Notes under the pieces: generated by a model
Told to the model about the DNA's origin: nothing
The model's database searches: none
Seen by the model: only the letters and a program-made list of their open reading frames with translations
In this document: positions 1 to 7,696 of the stretch, one piece after another
Numbering within the stretch: position 1 is the stretch's first letter
Layout of the letters: each line of letters starts with the position of its first letter
Made by a program: the position numbers and the translations under genes
Assembly (NCBI GenBank): GCA_965198655.1
Contig: OZ240668.1
Location: 1,178,001 to 1,242,000 of the forward strand
Origin: Lichenicola sp965198655
Lineage (GTDB): Bacteria; Pseudomonadota; Alphaproteobacteria; Acetobacterales; Acetobacteraceae
DNA length: 64,000 nucleotides
Direction of reading: 5' to 3'

Positions 1-2
1 GC

Positions 3-659
3 GTGCTGGACGTCCCGGTGTTTCACGAAAGCAACGGCACCGCCGTCGCCCTGGCGGAGCTGTTCTGCGGCCACGGCCGCGAGCTGGACGACTTCCTCTG
101 CGTCTACCTCAACAGCTCGATCAGTGCCGGCATCGTGCTGAACGGCGACACCCGCCACGGCGCGACCGGCCGTGCGGGCAGCATGCAGGCGATCCCTGTA
201 CCTCCAGCGCCCTGGCCGTTGCGGGCGGGTGCCGCGGCCGGTCCCACCTGCCTGTTCCAGCGCGCCTCCGGCTCGGCCCTGATCCGCCACCTGCGCGCCA
301 ACGGCGTCGCCATCGCCCGCGCCGGCGACCTGCACGCCGTCATGCGCAGCCACGAGACGCTGATGTCGGACTGGCTCCAGGATTGCGCCGAGGCGCTGGC
401 CGTGCCGCTGCTGACGATGGCCGGCCTGTTGGACGTCGAGGCGATCATCCTCGACGGCAACCTGCCGCGCGTCCTGATCGAGGCGCTGTTCGAGCGCCTG
501 GCGCCCCTGCTGCGGAGCGCCGACCGCGAGGCACCCCCGGTCGCCTTGCGCCTCGGCAGCATCGGCAGCCAGGCGGCGGCCCTCGGCTCTGCGTTCCTGC
601 CGCTGCACTCGCGACACCGGCAGGCCAGCTCCGCCGCGACCACCGCTCCGGCGGCCTAG
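3..659 (+). CDS. ROK family protein, C-terminal part (5' end outside window)
   Basis: The reading frame is open to the left edge, so only the last ~218 residues are present and the true start lies outside. The stretch NGTAVALAELFCGHGRELDD followed by a hydrophobic block and GATGRAGS matches the ROK fold region (usual form NDANAAALGE...GRGLDDF...G.AGE.GH). ROK proteins are sugar kinases or NagC/Mlc-like sugar-responsive repressors. The phosphate-binding glycines usual after the DDF segment are replaced (LNSSISAG), and no Cys-rich zinc motif is seen, so a regulator or a non-kinase member is more likely than an active sugar kinase. Stop is TAG. Confidence 0.7.
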   Translation: MLDVPVFHESNGTAVALAELFCGHGRELDDFLCVYLNSSISAGIVLNGDTRHGATGRAGSMQAIPVPPAPWPLRAGAAAGPTCLFQRASGSALIRHLRANGVAIARAGDLHAVMRSHETLMSDWLQDCAEALAVPLLTMAGLLDVEAIILDGNLPRVLIEALFERLAPLLRSADREAPPVALRLGSIGSQAAALGSAFLPLHSRHRQASSAATTAPAA

Positions 660-757
660 GTCATCGTTCTATCGAACCGCCTGGTCAGCGGATAATGCTT
701 GATCAGGGGATACACTCTAGGCGCAGCGATCCAGTGGAGACGCGTGGAAGGGCGGTA

Positions 758-770
758 TGGTGTCCGCGGC
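758..770 (-). repeat. candidate att site: duplicate of the tRNA-Arg 3' end
   Basis: The 13-mer TGGTGTCCGCGGC occurs here and again at 2960-2972 in the same orientation, where it is the complement of the last 13 bases of the tRNA-Arg(CCU) gene including CCA. It marks the distal edge of the low-GC segment, as expected when an element integrates by recombination at a tRNA 3' end. A chance 13-base match starting exactly at the CCA end within 2.2 kb is improbable, though the repeat is short. Confidence 0.6.
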
Positions 771-1020
771 TGACTTGGAATATCACGCAATTTCAGTCCG
801 TTGGGTAGGTATTTGGTATCAATCCTGCCTATAATCCCACCCATCCTACTCCCTCTGCATTTGCGACTTCCGGCACCAGCGGCCGTCATCATTCCAAATT
901 GATCCTGCAGCGGTTATGGCAGGGTGCTGGGGTGAACAGCGAGAGAAAAGGTCGGCGTCTTGCGCCAGGGCGGCGTTGCAAGCACGAGGTGGGGAGCGAC
1001 AGAAGAGGTATGATTGTGGG

Positions 1021-1455
1021 ATGGAGACATACGAGACCTCGGTATCGACTTCCCTCGGGGTTAGAATGGCGAGTTCTAGTGAAAACGATAAACGCGTTGC
1101 GGCTTTCCTAGCTCTGATTCGTTATGCAGAATTCAATAAACATGTGCCTGCCGACGCCTACCAGGAATTGTATGGTGGTAGGTCTTTTGCAAATTTGTCG
1201 ACGCATCCCAACATTAAGGTGACGAGATGGGGGCATTCGTTTACCTCCGCAGGCGCATATCAAATAAATAAGAAGACATACGATGATGCGGTGAAACATG
1301 AGATTGCTTTTGATTTCCAGAAACAATCGCAAGATGCAATAGCAATTTGGGAAATACAGAGAAAGGGTGCATTGCCACTTATTTGGGATGGACAGCTAGA
1401 CGGAGCCTTTCTGGCTTTGCATAAAATATGGAGTTCTCTCCCGGGAGGGGGGTAG
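1021..1455 (+). CDS. phage-type endolysin (GH104, lambda R-like), ended early by an in-frame TAG
   Basis: The 144 residues resemble lambda R-type lytic transglycosylases, which cleave peptidoglycan glycan strands. Visible blocks are FLALIRYAEF with the likely catalytic Glu37, GGRSF, STHPN, SAGAYQIN, the helix SQDAIAIWEIQRKGALPLI and the closing SSLPGGG. In the family SLPGAG is followed by Tyr-Gly-Gln and about 20 more residues. Here TAG (1453-1455) stands at that Tyr, and the same frame continues QQVSSEEAKAYF... to a TGA at 1519-1521 that overlaps the next start as ATGA. The gene therefore looks like a nonsense allele of a longer one. Start is uncertain: ATG 1021 was chosen, ATG 1066 also fits and the frame is open from 916. 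No signal peptide. Confidence 0.7.
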   Translation: METYETSVSTSLGVRMASSSENDKRVAAFLALIRYAEFNKHVPADAYQELYGGRSFANLSTHPNIKVTRWGHSFTSAGAYQINKKTYDDAVKHEIAFDFQKQSQDAIAIWEIQRKGALPLIWDGQLDGAFLALHKIWSSLPGGG

Positions 1456-1517
1456 CAACAAGTATCTAGCGAAGAAGCCAAGGCTTATTTTTGGCAACAA
1501 TTGGGGGAAACACCACA

Positions 1518-2063
1518 ATGAGACGTGGCCTTGGAAATACGATTGCTCTCACTCTCTGTGCTTTACCTATCAGCCTGCGATTGGCGTATGCAGCCGAGAT
1601 TTCGACAGATCACAAGCTTTTCTGCGGGAAAACGAAATTTGTTATCAGAGCACTGCAGAGCTCAGGAAAAGGCCCAAACAGTCAAGTTCTATACGCCTAC
1701 CTACCCAATGGAACCAAAATAAAAGCTAACTTACATATAGCATATACAGATTCTAATAATGGAAGGTCTTATTCTCAGCCTGCGGCATCGATTGAAGAAT
1801 GGAAATGCGTCAAAACTACCAAGAGCGAATTTGTCGAATTGCTCTTTTCCTGCAACGAAGACATCGGAGATGCGAACATAGATCGGTATTGTGGAGGATC
1901 GGCGATTGAAGAGTGGACAAGCTATCTCAGCCTTGACGGGAAGTTCCTGGATGCCGATTTTAAGATCAGCGACCAACGATACGAGCTTTTGTGGAAGCGT
2001 CTCGGCCTTCCAAACCTTGCTGATGGCAAGGCGCGCACCGAGGTCATGACACCAGTTGACTGA
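1518..2063 (+). CDS. secreted four-cysteine hypothetical protein, possible partner of the endolysin
   Basis: Family not recognised. The 181-residue protein starts with a clear Sec signal peptide (MRRGLGNTIALTLCALPISL..., probable cleavage after AYA near residue 24), so the mature part should be periplasmic. The mature part has four cysteines (LFCG, EWKC, LFSC, RYCG), enough for two disulfides. ATG 1518 is preferred over TTG 1491 because it begins the signal peptide and overlaps by ATGA the TGA that closes the uninterrupted endolysin frame. That overlap implies co-translation. A periplasmic protein made with a wall hydrolase could be its inhibitor or immunity protein; this is inference only. 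Composition is AT-richer than the chromosome. Confidence 0.6.
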   Translation: MRRGLGNTIALTLCALPISLRLAYAAEISTDHKLFCGKTKFVIRALQSSGKGPNSQVLYAYLPNGTKIKANLHIAYTDSNNGRSYSQPAASIEEWKCVKTTKSEFVELLFSCNEDIGDANIDRYCGGSAIEEWTSYLSLDGKFLDADFKISDQRYELLWKRLGLPNLADGKARTEVMTPVD

Positions 2064-2076
2064 GATGAAACTGCTG

Positions 2077-2097
2077 TTCTAATATTTTGAATTAGAA
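2077..2097. terminator. small AT-rich hairpin after the secreted-protein gene
   Basis: TTCTAAT and ATTAGAA form a perfect 7-bp inverted repeat around a 7-nt loop, 14 nt past the stop at 2063 and just before the IS630 remnant. It could be a weak terminator or part of an insertion-sequence end. There is no G/C-rich stem, so the call is tentative. Confidence 0.3.
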
Positions 2098-2104
2098 GTC
2101 CGTT

Positions 2105-2640
2105 TCATTGCGGGACGCTTTGGGTTTGCAGGGTGCAGACGCAGAAGCGTTCGACGCTGGCCAGGATGTCGGACGCGGACTTGGTCCAGCGGAATGGCTT
2201 TGGGTCGGCGTTGTGCTGGTCGATGAAGCCGGTGATGGCGACCTTGAGCTGGGCGACGTTTCGGTGGACGCCACACCAAATTTGCTTTTCGGTGATAAGC
2301 GCGAAGAAGCGCTCGACCTGGTTGAGCCACGACGCGCTGGTGGGCGTGAAGTGCACGTGCCAGCGCGGGCGCTTGAGCAGCCAGTCGCGCACCAGTTGCG
2401 TTTTGTGGATGGCGTAGTTGTCCATCACGAGATGCACGTCCAGGTCGGGCGGCACCTGGGCTTCCACCTCGTCGAGGAAGCGGCGGAACTCGGTCGCGCG
2501 GTGGCGGCCGTGGCACTTGCCGATGACGCGGCCGGTGGCCACGTCCAGCGCCGCGAACAGGCTGGTGGTACCGTGGCGCTTGTAGTCATGGGTGCGCCGC
2601 TCGGCCTGGCCCGGCCGCATGGGCTGGGTGCGGTCGAGCG
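2105..2640 (-). pseudogene. IS630-family transposase, 5'-truncated remnant
   Basis: The frame reads ALDRTQPMRPGQAERRTHDY, the usual start of the second half of IS630 transposases, and continues through DVHLVMDNYAIHK (second catalytic Asp) and SWLNQVERFFALI (catalytic Glu) to a complete C-terminus. The N-terminal helix-turn-helix and the first catalytic Asp (family DEKSQ block) are missing. In-frame TAG lies directly upstream of ALDR, and beyond it the sequence belongs to an integrase gene. An ATG at 2620 would allow a 171-residue product, but it could not transpose. Confidence 0.85.
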
Positions 2641-2843
2641 CCTACGTCCGTTCGGATGGCTGCGAGGGCTTGGTCCCGGCGCTGCCTAGCGGTCGCGTGG
2701 TCAATCGTGCCGAGGGTCCTGACGATCTCCCGCTTGATGCCGCCCGTGGCGCCCATCGCGCGGCCTACGTCCGCCCAACGAGCTTCGGAGACTCCAAAGC
2801 GGACGCACCATATATTCCCACGCCTGAGAAGTGATCCAGCCAT
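2641..2843 (-). pseudogene. tyrosine-recombinase (integrase) N-terminal fragment
   Basis: From ATG 2843 (frame open to 2912) the translation reads MAGSLLRRGNIWCVRFGV...WADVGRAMGA...KREIVRTLGT...QALAAIRTDV. This matches the N-terminal arm-binding region of phage-type site-specific integrases, with the typical RRGNIW, KREI-RTLGT and A-RRRD-AL-AI spacing. It stops at the junction with the IS630 remnant near 2641, so the SAM-like and catalytic (RHRY) parts are gone. It lies about 115 nt beyond the tRNA 3' end in the same orientation, the normal place for the integrase of a tRNA-targeted island. Confidence 0.65.
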
Positions 2844-2959
2844 GGTGCCGACGGTATTACGGGCAGGGCAGGGTGTAACGGGGAGCCTGTAACGGGCCGC
2901 TACATCAGGCACAAGTCACCGCCTTCCAACCCGTTGTCTTGCTCGATCTTTTCATAAGT

Positions 2960-3266
2960 TGGTGTCCGCGGCGGGATTCGAACCCACGGCCCCAGGATTC
3001 ATCCCACTTCGGCTTTCGCCGCCGCGGCCGACGGCCGCGTTCGTGGTCTGGACTGTCCCTTCACCCTAGGCCGGAACCCTTAGGTGCCGCCCGTCCAGTC
3101 TCTACACCTTCCCGGCCGCAGTAGGCCGGGCTTGGCTCGGGATCGGCACGACGCGAGCGCGTCGGAGCTTTCCCCGACTTTGAGCGGATCCACCACGCGG
3201 TTTCCCCTCGTGGCGCCCAGTTGGTGACAAGGAATCCTGTGCTCTATCCTGCTGAGCTACGCGGAC
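2960..3266 (-). tRNA. tRNA-Arg(CCU), split by a group I intron
   Basis: Exon 1 is 3266-3230 and exon 2 is 2999-2960; joined they give 77 nt. Acceptor arms GTCCGCG and CGCGGAC pair fully, followed by discriminator A and encoded CCA. The D arm is GCTC/GAGC. The anticodon stem CAGGA/TCCTG encloses the loop TTCCTAA, so the anticodon is CCU. The T arm reads GTGGG TTCGAAT CCCGC. The 230-nt insert lies immediately 3' of the anticodon, the same site as known group I introns in bacterial tRNA-Arg(CCU) and tRNA-Ile(CAU). The gene follows holA by 43 nt on the same strand. Splicing is required for a functional tRNA. Confidence 0.93.
3000..3229 (-). ncRNA. self-splicing group I intron in tRNA-Arg(CCU)
   Basis: Core elements match bacterial tRNA introns of the Azoarcus type (subgroup IC3). 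The stretches GAGCCAAGC, GAAGGTGTAGAGACTGGACG, CACCTAAGG, GGGTGAAGG and ACAGTCCAG appear in the canonical order. GACTG and CAGTC can form P7. The exon end CCU can pair with GGG in ACUGGGCG, giving P1 with the expected U-G pair at the 5' splice site, and the intron ends in G (3000) just before exon 2. No ORF is present, so there is no homing endonuclease. The RNA should excise itself using a guanosine cofactor. Confidence 0.9.
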
Positions 3267-3309
3267 AACCGGCACAGCCTATACGGCAACTTCGCCCTCC
3301 GCGGCAACC

Positions 3310-4320
3310 TCAGCACCGTGCCCGCGCCTGCCCGGCGACCACGGCGAGGTGGCGCCGGCACAGCAGCAGGTCCGGCGCGCCGCTCTGCTTGCAGGCGAGC
3401 TCCAGCGCCTGGGTCTGCTCCGCCGCGCGAAGCAGCCCGCCCGAGTCCCACAGCGACAGCGCCCGGCCGAACGCGTCCGTTCGCTTGAAGAACACCGGCG
3501 GCCGCAGGGCGCGCATCGCCGCGGCAGCGCTCTGCCCTCCTTGCTCCATCAGCAGCCGCGCCTGACGCAGCCGGTGCAGGTGCCCGAGCAGCGCCCGCGC
3601 CACCGCCACCGGGCTGGTGCCCTCGCCGAGGCTGCGCTCGATCGCGAGGTCGGCGCCGGCAAGGTCGCCGACGGTGGCGGCGAAGGCGGCATCGTCCAGC
3701 GAGGCGCTGGCGGCGTCGCCGGTGCAGGCCATCGCGTCGTCGAGCGCGATCCGTCCGGTCTCGCCGGCATATAGCGCCAGCTTCTCCACCTCGCCACGCG
3801 TCGCCGCACGGTCCGCACCTAGCCGCGCGCACAGCCACGACAACGCGTCGGCGTCGATCCGCACTCCGTGGGCCGCCAGCATCTGGCTCACCTGCGCTTC
3901 CAGGGCGCGTCCTTCCTCCGCATAGCAGGCGATCGCGGCCCCGTCCGGCATCGCCTCGACCTGCGCGCGCAGCCGGGACCGTCCGGTCAGGCCCGGCCCT
4001 TCCAGCACCACCAGCGACTCGCCCGGACCGGCCAGCGCCCGTTTCAGCGGTCCCGCCAGCGCGTCCGCGGCCTCGCGCACCCAGACTACCCGCCGCCCGC
4101 CAGTCAGCGACAGCGCACCGACCTCCTCTTCCAGCCGGTCATGCGCGTCGCGCGACAGGGTCGCCACGCGGAACGGGTCGTCGGTCGCGCCGGCCGCCGC
4201 CCGCACCGCCTCCGACGCGCGCTCGCGGATCAGCCCGGCATCCTCGCCGTGCAGCAGGATCGCCCGCAACGCTCCCGGCGCTCCCAGCACCCGGGCTGCC
4301 TGGCGCGCGTCGACCTTCAC
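3310..4320 (-). CDS. holA: DNA polymerase III subunit delta
   Basis: The 336-residue product has the HolA layout: MKVDARQAARVLGAPGALRAILLHGEDAGLI at the start (P-loop-like fold without a strict Walker A), SLTGGRRVVWVREAAD, then WLCARLGADRAATRGEVEKLALYAG. This is the clamp-loader subunit that opens the beta sliding clamp. It is the last protein gene of the DUF3576-leuS-lptE-holA run; lptE ends 70 nt upstream with a hairpin between. The lptE-holA order is common in Proteobacteria. ATG start. Confidence 0.9.
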   Translation of the reverse strand: MKVDARQAARVLGAPGALRAILLHGEDAGLIRERASEAVRAAAGATDDPFRVATLSRDAHDRLEEEVGALSLTGGRRVVWVREAADALAGPLKRALAGPGESLVVLEGPGLTGRSRLRAQVEAMPDGAAIACYAEEGRALEAQVSQMLAAHGVRIDADALSWLCARLGADRAATRGEVEKLALYAGETGRIALDDAMACTGDAASASLDDAAFAATVGDLAGADLAIERSLGEGTSPVAVARALLGHLHRLRQARLLMEQGGQSAAAAMRALRPPVFFKRTDAFGRALSLWDSGGLLRAAEQTQALELACKQSGAPDLLLCRRHLAVVAGQARARC

Positions 4321-4329
4321 CCGCGGCAG

Positions 4330-4393
4330 GCCTGGAGCAGCATCGTGCCACGTCCAGAGCGAAGGCAGGACATGATCAAACGATCATGTCCTA
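4330..4393. repeat. palindromic repeat, family C copy 1
   Basis: Core hairpin at 4367-4392: AGGACATGATC, loop AAAC, GATCATGTCCT (11-bp perfect stem). A short GAGCAGCATC block precedes it. The core CATGATC-loop-GATCATG recurs at 36571-36596, where GAGCAGCATC is again nearby. The hairpin overlaps the lptE stop codon and lies before holA, so it may attenuate or stabilise the operon mRNA. Confidence 0.75.
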
Positions 4394-5056
4394 CGGATTG
4401 AGCGGGCCGCGCCCGATCGCGCTGGGCGGAAGCCCGTCCTCGCCCGGGGCGGTCAGCGGCGACTGGTCGGAGTCTCCCGGAACATTGCTCGGGCCCAGCG
4501 TGGGCGCCGCCACGGCGTGCGCCGGCGCGCTGGCCGGCGGCCTGTGGTTGACGAACCAGGTCGCGAGCTGGGTGGTGACGATGTCGGCGAGGTTGCCTGC
4601 CAGCCGCTGCTGCGTGGTCTCGGTGGCGAGGTTGCTGGCGAAGTACTGCTCGTTGATGATGTTGAAGCCGTCCACCACGCGGGCGTCGCCGCTGGTCACC
4701 GGGATGGCCGTCGGCGAGACCGAGGCCAGCACCCAGTGCGCGCGGCCGACCAGCCGTGTGCGCTCGGCGCTGTTGTCGCCGTTGATGCCGACCGCCTCGC
4801 CGGCGACCGAGTACGACACCGCCAGGGTGTAGCCTTGCGGCTCCGCGTCGCTGGTTCCGGCAAGCCGCTGTTGCAGCGCCAGGCGCAGCTCCTGGCCGCT
4901 GCGGTCGCTGATCGGCTGCACGAAGATGTCCGGCAGGCGGTCGAGCGCGGACTGGTTGCCGGCGCCGTACAGCGGATGGAAGCCGCACGCCCCCAGCGCC
5001 AGAGGAAGGGACAGGAGCAGCGCCCGCGTCCGGGCGTCGGGGCATGCCCGCGTCAT
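4391..5056 (-). CDS. lptE: LPS-assembly lipoprotein LptE
   Basis: The 221-residue protein has a lipoprotein signal with lipobox ALGACGFHPLYG, the family hallmark (C-G-F-x-P-L-Y). It continues with a short beta-rich domain (RLPDIFVQPISDRSGQEL, TSGDARVVDGFNIINEQYFA) and a Pro-rich tail. LptE plugs the LptD barrel and helps place lipopolysaccharide in the outer membrane. ATG 5056 overlaps the leuS stop as ATGA, so translation is probably coupled. The frame is open further upstream inside leuS, but the lipobox and overlap fix the start. Confidence 0.9.
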   Translation of the reverse strand: MTRACPDARTRALLLSLPLALGACGFHPLYGAGNQSALDRLPDIFVQPISDRSGQELRLALQQRLAGTSDAEPQGYTLAVSYSVAGEAVGINGDNSAERTRLVGRAHWVLASVSPTAIPVTSGDARVVDGFNIINEQYFASNLATETTQQRLAGNLADIVTTQLATWFVNHRPPASAPAHAVAAPTLGPSNVPGDSDQSPLTAPGEDGLPPSAIGRGPLNP

Positions 5057-7677
5057 CCGGCGAGCACGAAGTTGACGATCCGGTTCGGCACGTGGATGCG
5101 CTTGACCACCCGCCTGCCGTCCAGCAGCCGGGCGACGTTGGGCTCCGCCTCCGCGGCGGCGATCACCGCGTCGGCCGGCTGGTCCGGCAGCGCCTCGATC
5201 GTGCCGCGCAGGCGGCCCATCACCTGCACCGCGATGGTGACGCTGCGCGCCGCCAGCAGCGCCGGATCCGCCTCCGGCCACGCCCTAAGCGCCGCCAGCT
5301 CGCCGTCCGGTTCCAGCAGCGCCAGCATCTCCTCGGCGAGGTGCGGCATCATCGGCGCGCACAGCAGGCAGAGCGACGCAGCCGCCTCGCGACGGGCCCA
5401 GTCGAGGTCCGGCGCCATGGCGGACGACGCCGAGTCGCCAAGTGCCGCGGTCAGCTCGTGCAGCCGCGCCACCGCCACGTTGAAGGCGAACCCGTCGAGC
5501 GCCTCGCTCACCGCCGCGACCGTGCGGTGGGTGACGCGTCGCAACGCGTCCGCCGCCTCGCCGAAGGCGGCGGGCTCGGCAACCGGCAGCACGTCCGCCA
5601 CCGCCGCGACCAGCCGGAACAAGCGCTGGGCGAACCGCGCCGCTCCCGCGACTCCGGCCTCGGTCCATTCCATGTCGCGTTCCGGCGGGCTGTCCGACAG
5701 CACGAACCAGCGCGCGGTGTCGGCGCCGTAGCGGTCGATGATCGCCTCCGGCGACACCGTGTTGCGCTTCGACTTCGACATCTTCTCGACCCGGCCGACC
5801 TGCACCGGCGCCCCGGTGTCGCGCCGCCGGGCACCGGCACCGTCGCGCTCGACCTGCTCCGGATACAGCCAGGTGCCGTCCGGATCGCGGAAGCTCTCAT
5901 GGTTGACCATGCCCTGGGTGAACAGCCGCGCGAACGGCTCGTCCAGCCCCAGATGACCGGTCCGGTGCATCGCCCGCGTGAAGAAGCGGGCGTAGAGCAG
6001 GTGCAGGATCGCGTGCTCGATGCCGCCGACATACTGGTCCACCGGCAGCCAGCCATCCGCGGCCGCCCGGACCGTGGGGGTGTCGGCACGGGGTGCGGTG
6101 AAGCGGGCGAAGTACCACGAGCTATCGACAAAGGTGTCGCAGGTGTCGGTTTCGCGCGTGGCCCGGCCGCCGCAGCGCGGGCAGGCAACGTGCTTCCAGC
6201 TCGGATGGTGGTCGAGCGCGTTGCCTGGCACGGAGAAGTCCAGGCCGTCGGGCAGGCGCACCGGCAGGTGGTGATCCGGCACCGGCACCGCGCCGCAGGC
6301 GTCGCAATGGACGATCGGGATCGGGCAGCCCCAGGCGCGCTGCCGCGAGATGCCCCAGTCGCGAAGCCGCCAGTTCACCACGCCGCGTCCGGCGCCGATC
6401 GCCTCGAGCCGCTCGATCGCCGCCCGCCTGCCCTCGTCCGCGGACAGGCCGTCGAGGAAGCCGGAGTTGATCAGCGTCGCCGGCCCGTCATGGGCGACGG
6501 TCCCGATCGAGAACGAGTCGGCGTCCTCGCCCGGCGGCAGCACCACCACAGGCACCGGGAGCCCGTACTTGCGCGCGAAGTCGAGGTCGCGCTGGTCGCC
6601 GCAGGGGCAGCCGAACACCGCCCCGGTGCCGTACTCCATCAGCACGAAGTTGGCGATCCAGAGCGGGAAGGTTTCGCCCGGCAGGAACGGGTGGGCGACG
6701 CGCAGGCCGGTGTCGTGGCCGCGCTTCTCGGCACTCTCGACCGCCGCCTCGCTGGTGCCGAGGCTGCGGCACTCGGCGATGAACCCTGCCGCTGCGGGAT
6801 CACGGGCTGCGACGAAGGCGGCGAGCGGATGCTCGGCCGCGACTGCCAGGAACGACATCCCGAACAGCGTGTCCGGCCGCGTGGTGTAGACCTCGACCTC
6901 GGCCCCGACCGCCGCCGCCGCCTCGGCGTCGGTCAGCGGAAACCGCACACGCGCCCCTTCGCTGCGCCCGATCCAGTGCGCCTGCATCACACGCACCCGC
7001 TCCGGCCACGCGTCGAGCCCGTCCAGCGCCTCCAGCAGCTCCGGCGCGAACGCGGTGATGCGCAGGAACCACTGGCTCAGGCGCTTCTTCTCCACCGTGG
7101 CGCCGGAGCGCCAGCCACGACCGTCCACCACCTGCTCGTTGGCCAGCACGGTCTGGTCCACGGGGTCCCAGTTCACCAGCGCGTCGCGCCGCTCCACCAG
7201 CCCGGCTTCGAGCAGGTCCAGGAACAGCTTCTGCTGCTGGCCGTAGTACTCCGGCAGGCAGGTGGCGAACTCGCGGTCCCAGTTCAGCGACAGCCCGAGG
7301 CGCTTGAACGTTCCGCGCATGGTCTCGATGTTGGCCAGCGTCCACTCCGCCGGATCGACCCCGCGCTCGCGCGCCGCGTTCTCGGCCGGCAGCCCGAACG
7401 CGTCCCATCCCATCGGATGCAGCACCGCGTGGCCGCGTGCGCGCTTGTAGCGCGCCACCACGTCGCCCAGCGTGTAGTTGCGCACGTGCCCCATGTGCAA
7501 CTGGCCGCTGGGGTAGGGGAACATCTCCAGCACGTAGTATTTCGGACGTGCCGCCGGCGGCACGTCCGGCACGTCGAAGCAGGCGCGCGTGTCCCACTCC
7601 GCCTGCCAGTACTGCTCGGTGGCGTGAACGTCGTAGCGGACCGCCTGGTCGGTGCGCGTGAGCTCGCTGCCGCTCAT
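5053..7677 (-). CDS. leuS: leucyl-tRNA synthetase
   Basis: Class I synthetase that charges tRNA-Leu. The HIGH-type motif HMGH is in YPSGQLHMGHVRN near residue 62 and KMSKS is in GRVEKMSKSKRN. Between them are the CP1 editing domain and the bacterial Cys-rich insert (CDACGAVP..., CPRCGG). The ATG at 7677 (MSGSELT) gives 874 residues and starts 19 nt after the upstream stop. An ATG at 7716 would add 13 residues and overlap that gene by 20 nt. The 3' end overlaps lptE by 4 nt. Confidence 0.96.
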   Translation of the reverse strand: MSGSELTRTDQAVRYDVHATEQYWQAEWDTRACFDVPDVPPAARPKYYVLEMFPYPSGQLHMGHVRNYTLGDVVARYKRARGHAVLHPMGWDAFGLPAENAARERGVDPAEWTLANIETMRGTFKRLGLSLNWDREFATCLPEYYGQQQKLFLDLLEAGLVERRDALVNWDPVDQTVLANEQVVDGRGWRSGATVEKKRLSQWFLRITAFAPELLEALDGLDAWPERVRVMQAHWIGRSEGARVRFPLTDAEAAAAVGAEVEVYTTRPDTLFGMSFLAVAAEHPLAAFVAARDPAAAGFIAECRSLGTSEAAVESAEKRGHDTGLRVAHPFLPGETFPLWIANFVLMEYGTGAVFGCPCGDQRDLDFARKYGLPVPVVVLPPGEDADSFSIGTVAHDGPATLINSGFLDGLSADEGRRAAIERLEAIGAGRGVVNWRLRDWGISRQRAWGCPIPIVHCDACGAVPVPDHHLPVRLPDGLDFSVPGNALDHHPSWKHVACPRCGGRATRETDTCDTFVDSSWYFARFTAPRADTPTVRAAADGWLPVDQYVGGIEHAILHLLYARFFTRAMHRTGHLGLDEPFARLFTQGMVNHESFRDPDGTWLYPEQVERDGAGARRRDTGAPVQVGRVEKMSKSKRNTVSPEAIIDRYGADTARWFVLSDSPPERDMEWTEAGVAGAARFAQRLFRLVAAVADVLPVAEPAAFGEAADALRRVTHRTVAAVSEALDGFAFNVAVARLHELTAALGDSASSAMAPDLDWARREAAASLCLLCAPMMPHLAEEMLALLEPDGELAALRAWPEADPALLAARSVTIAVQVMGRLRGTIEALPDQPADAVIAAAEAEPNVARLLDGRRVVKRIHVPNRIVNFVLAG

Positions 7678-7696
7678 CGGCGGGATGCCGCCCGGC

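Larger units (their letters stand above)
758..2972. mobile_element. degenerate genomic island at tRNA-Arg(CCU)
   Basis: Bounded by 13-bp direct repeats made of the tRNA 3' end (758-770 and 2960-2972). In order it holds a phage-type endolysin gene with an internal TAG, a signal-peptide protein, a 5'-truncated IS630 transposase and the first part of a tyrosine-type integrase that starts just past the tRNA. The cargo genes are visibly more AT-rich than the flanking ROK and holA genes. The integrase is broken, so the element should be immobile on its own. Boundaries rest on a short repeat and are inferred. Confidence 0.55.

Noticed and set aside
656..892. 78-codon minus-strand frame at the island edge
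   Set aside because: No motif or ribosome site; spans the att-like repeat; probably chance.
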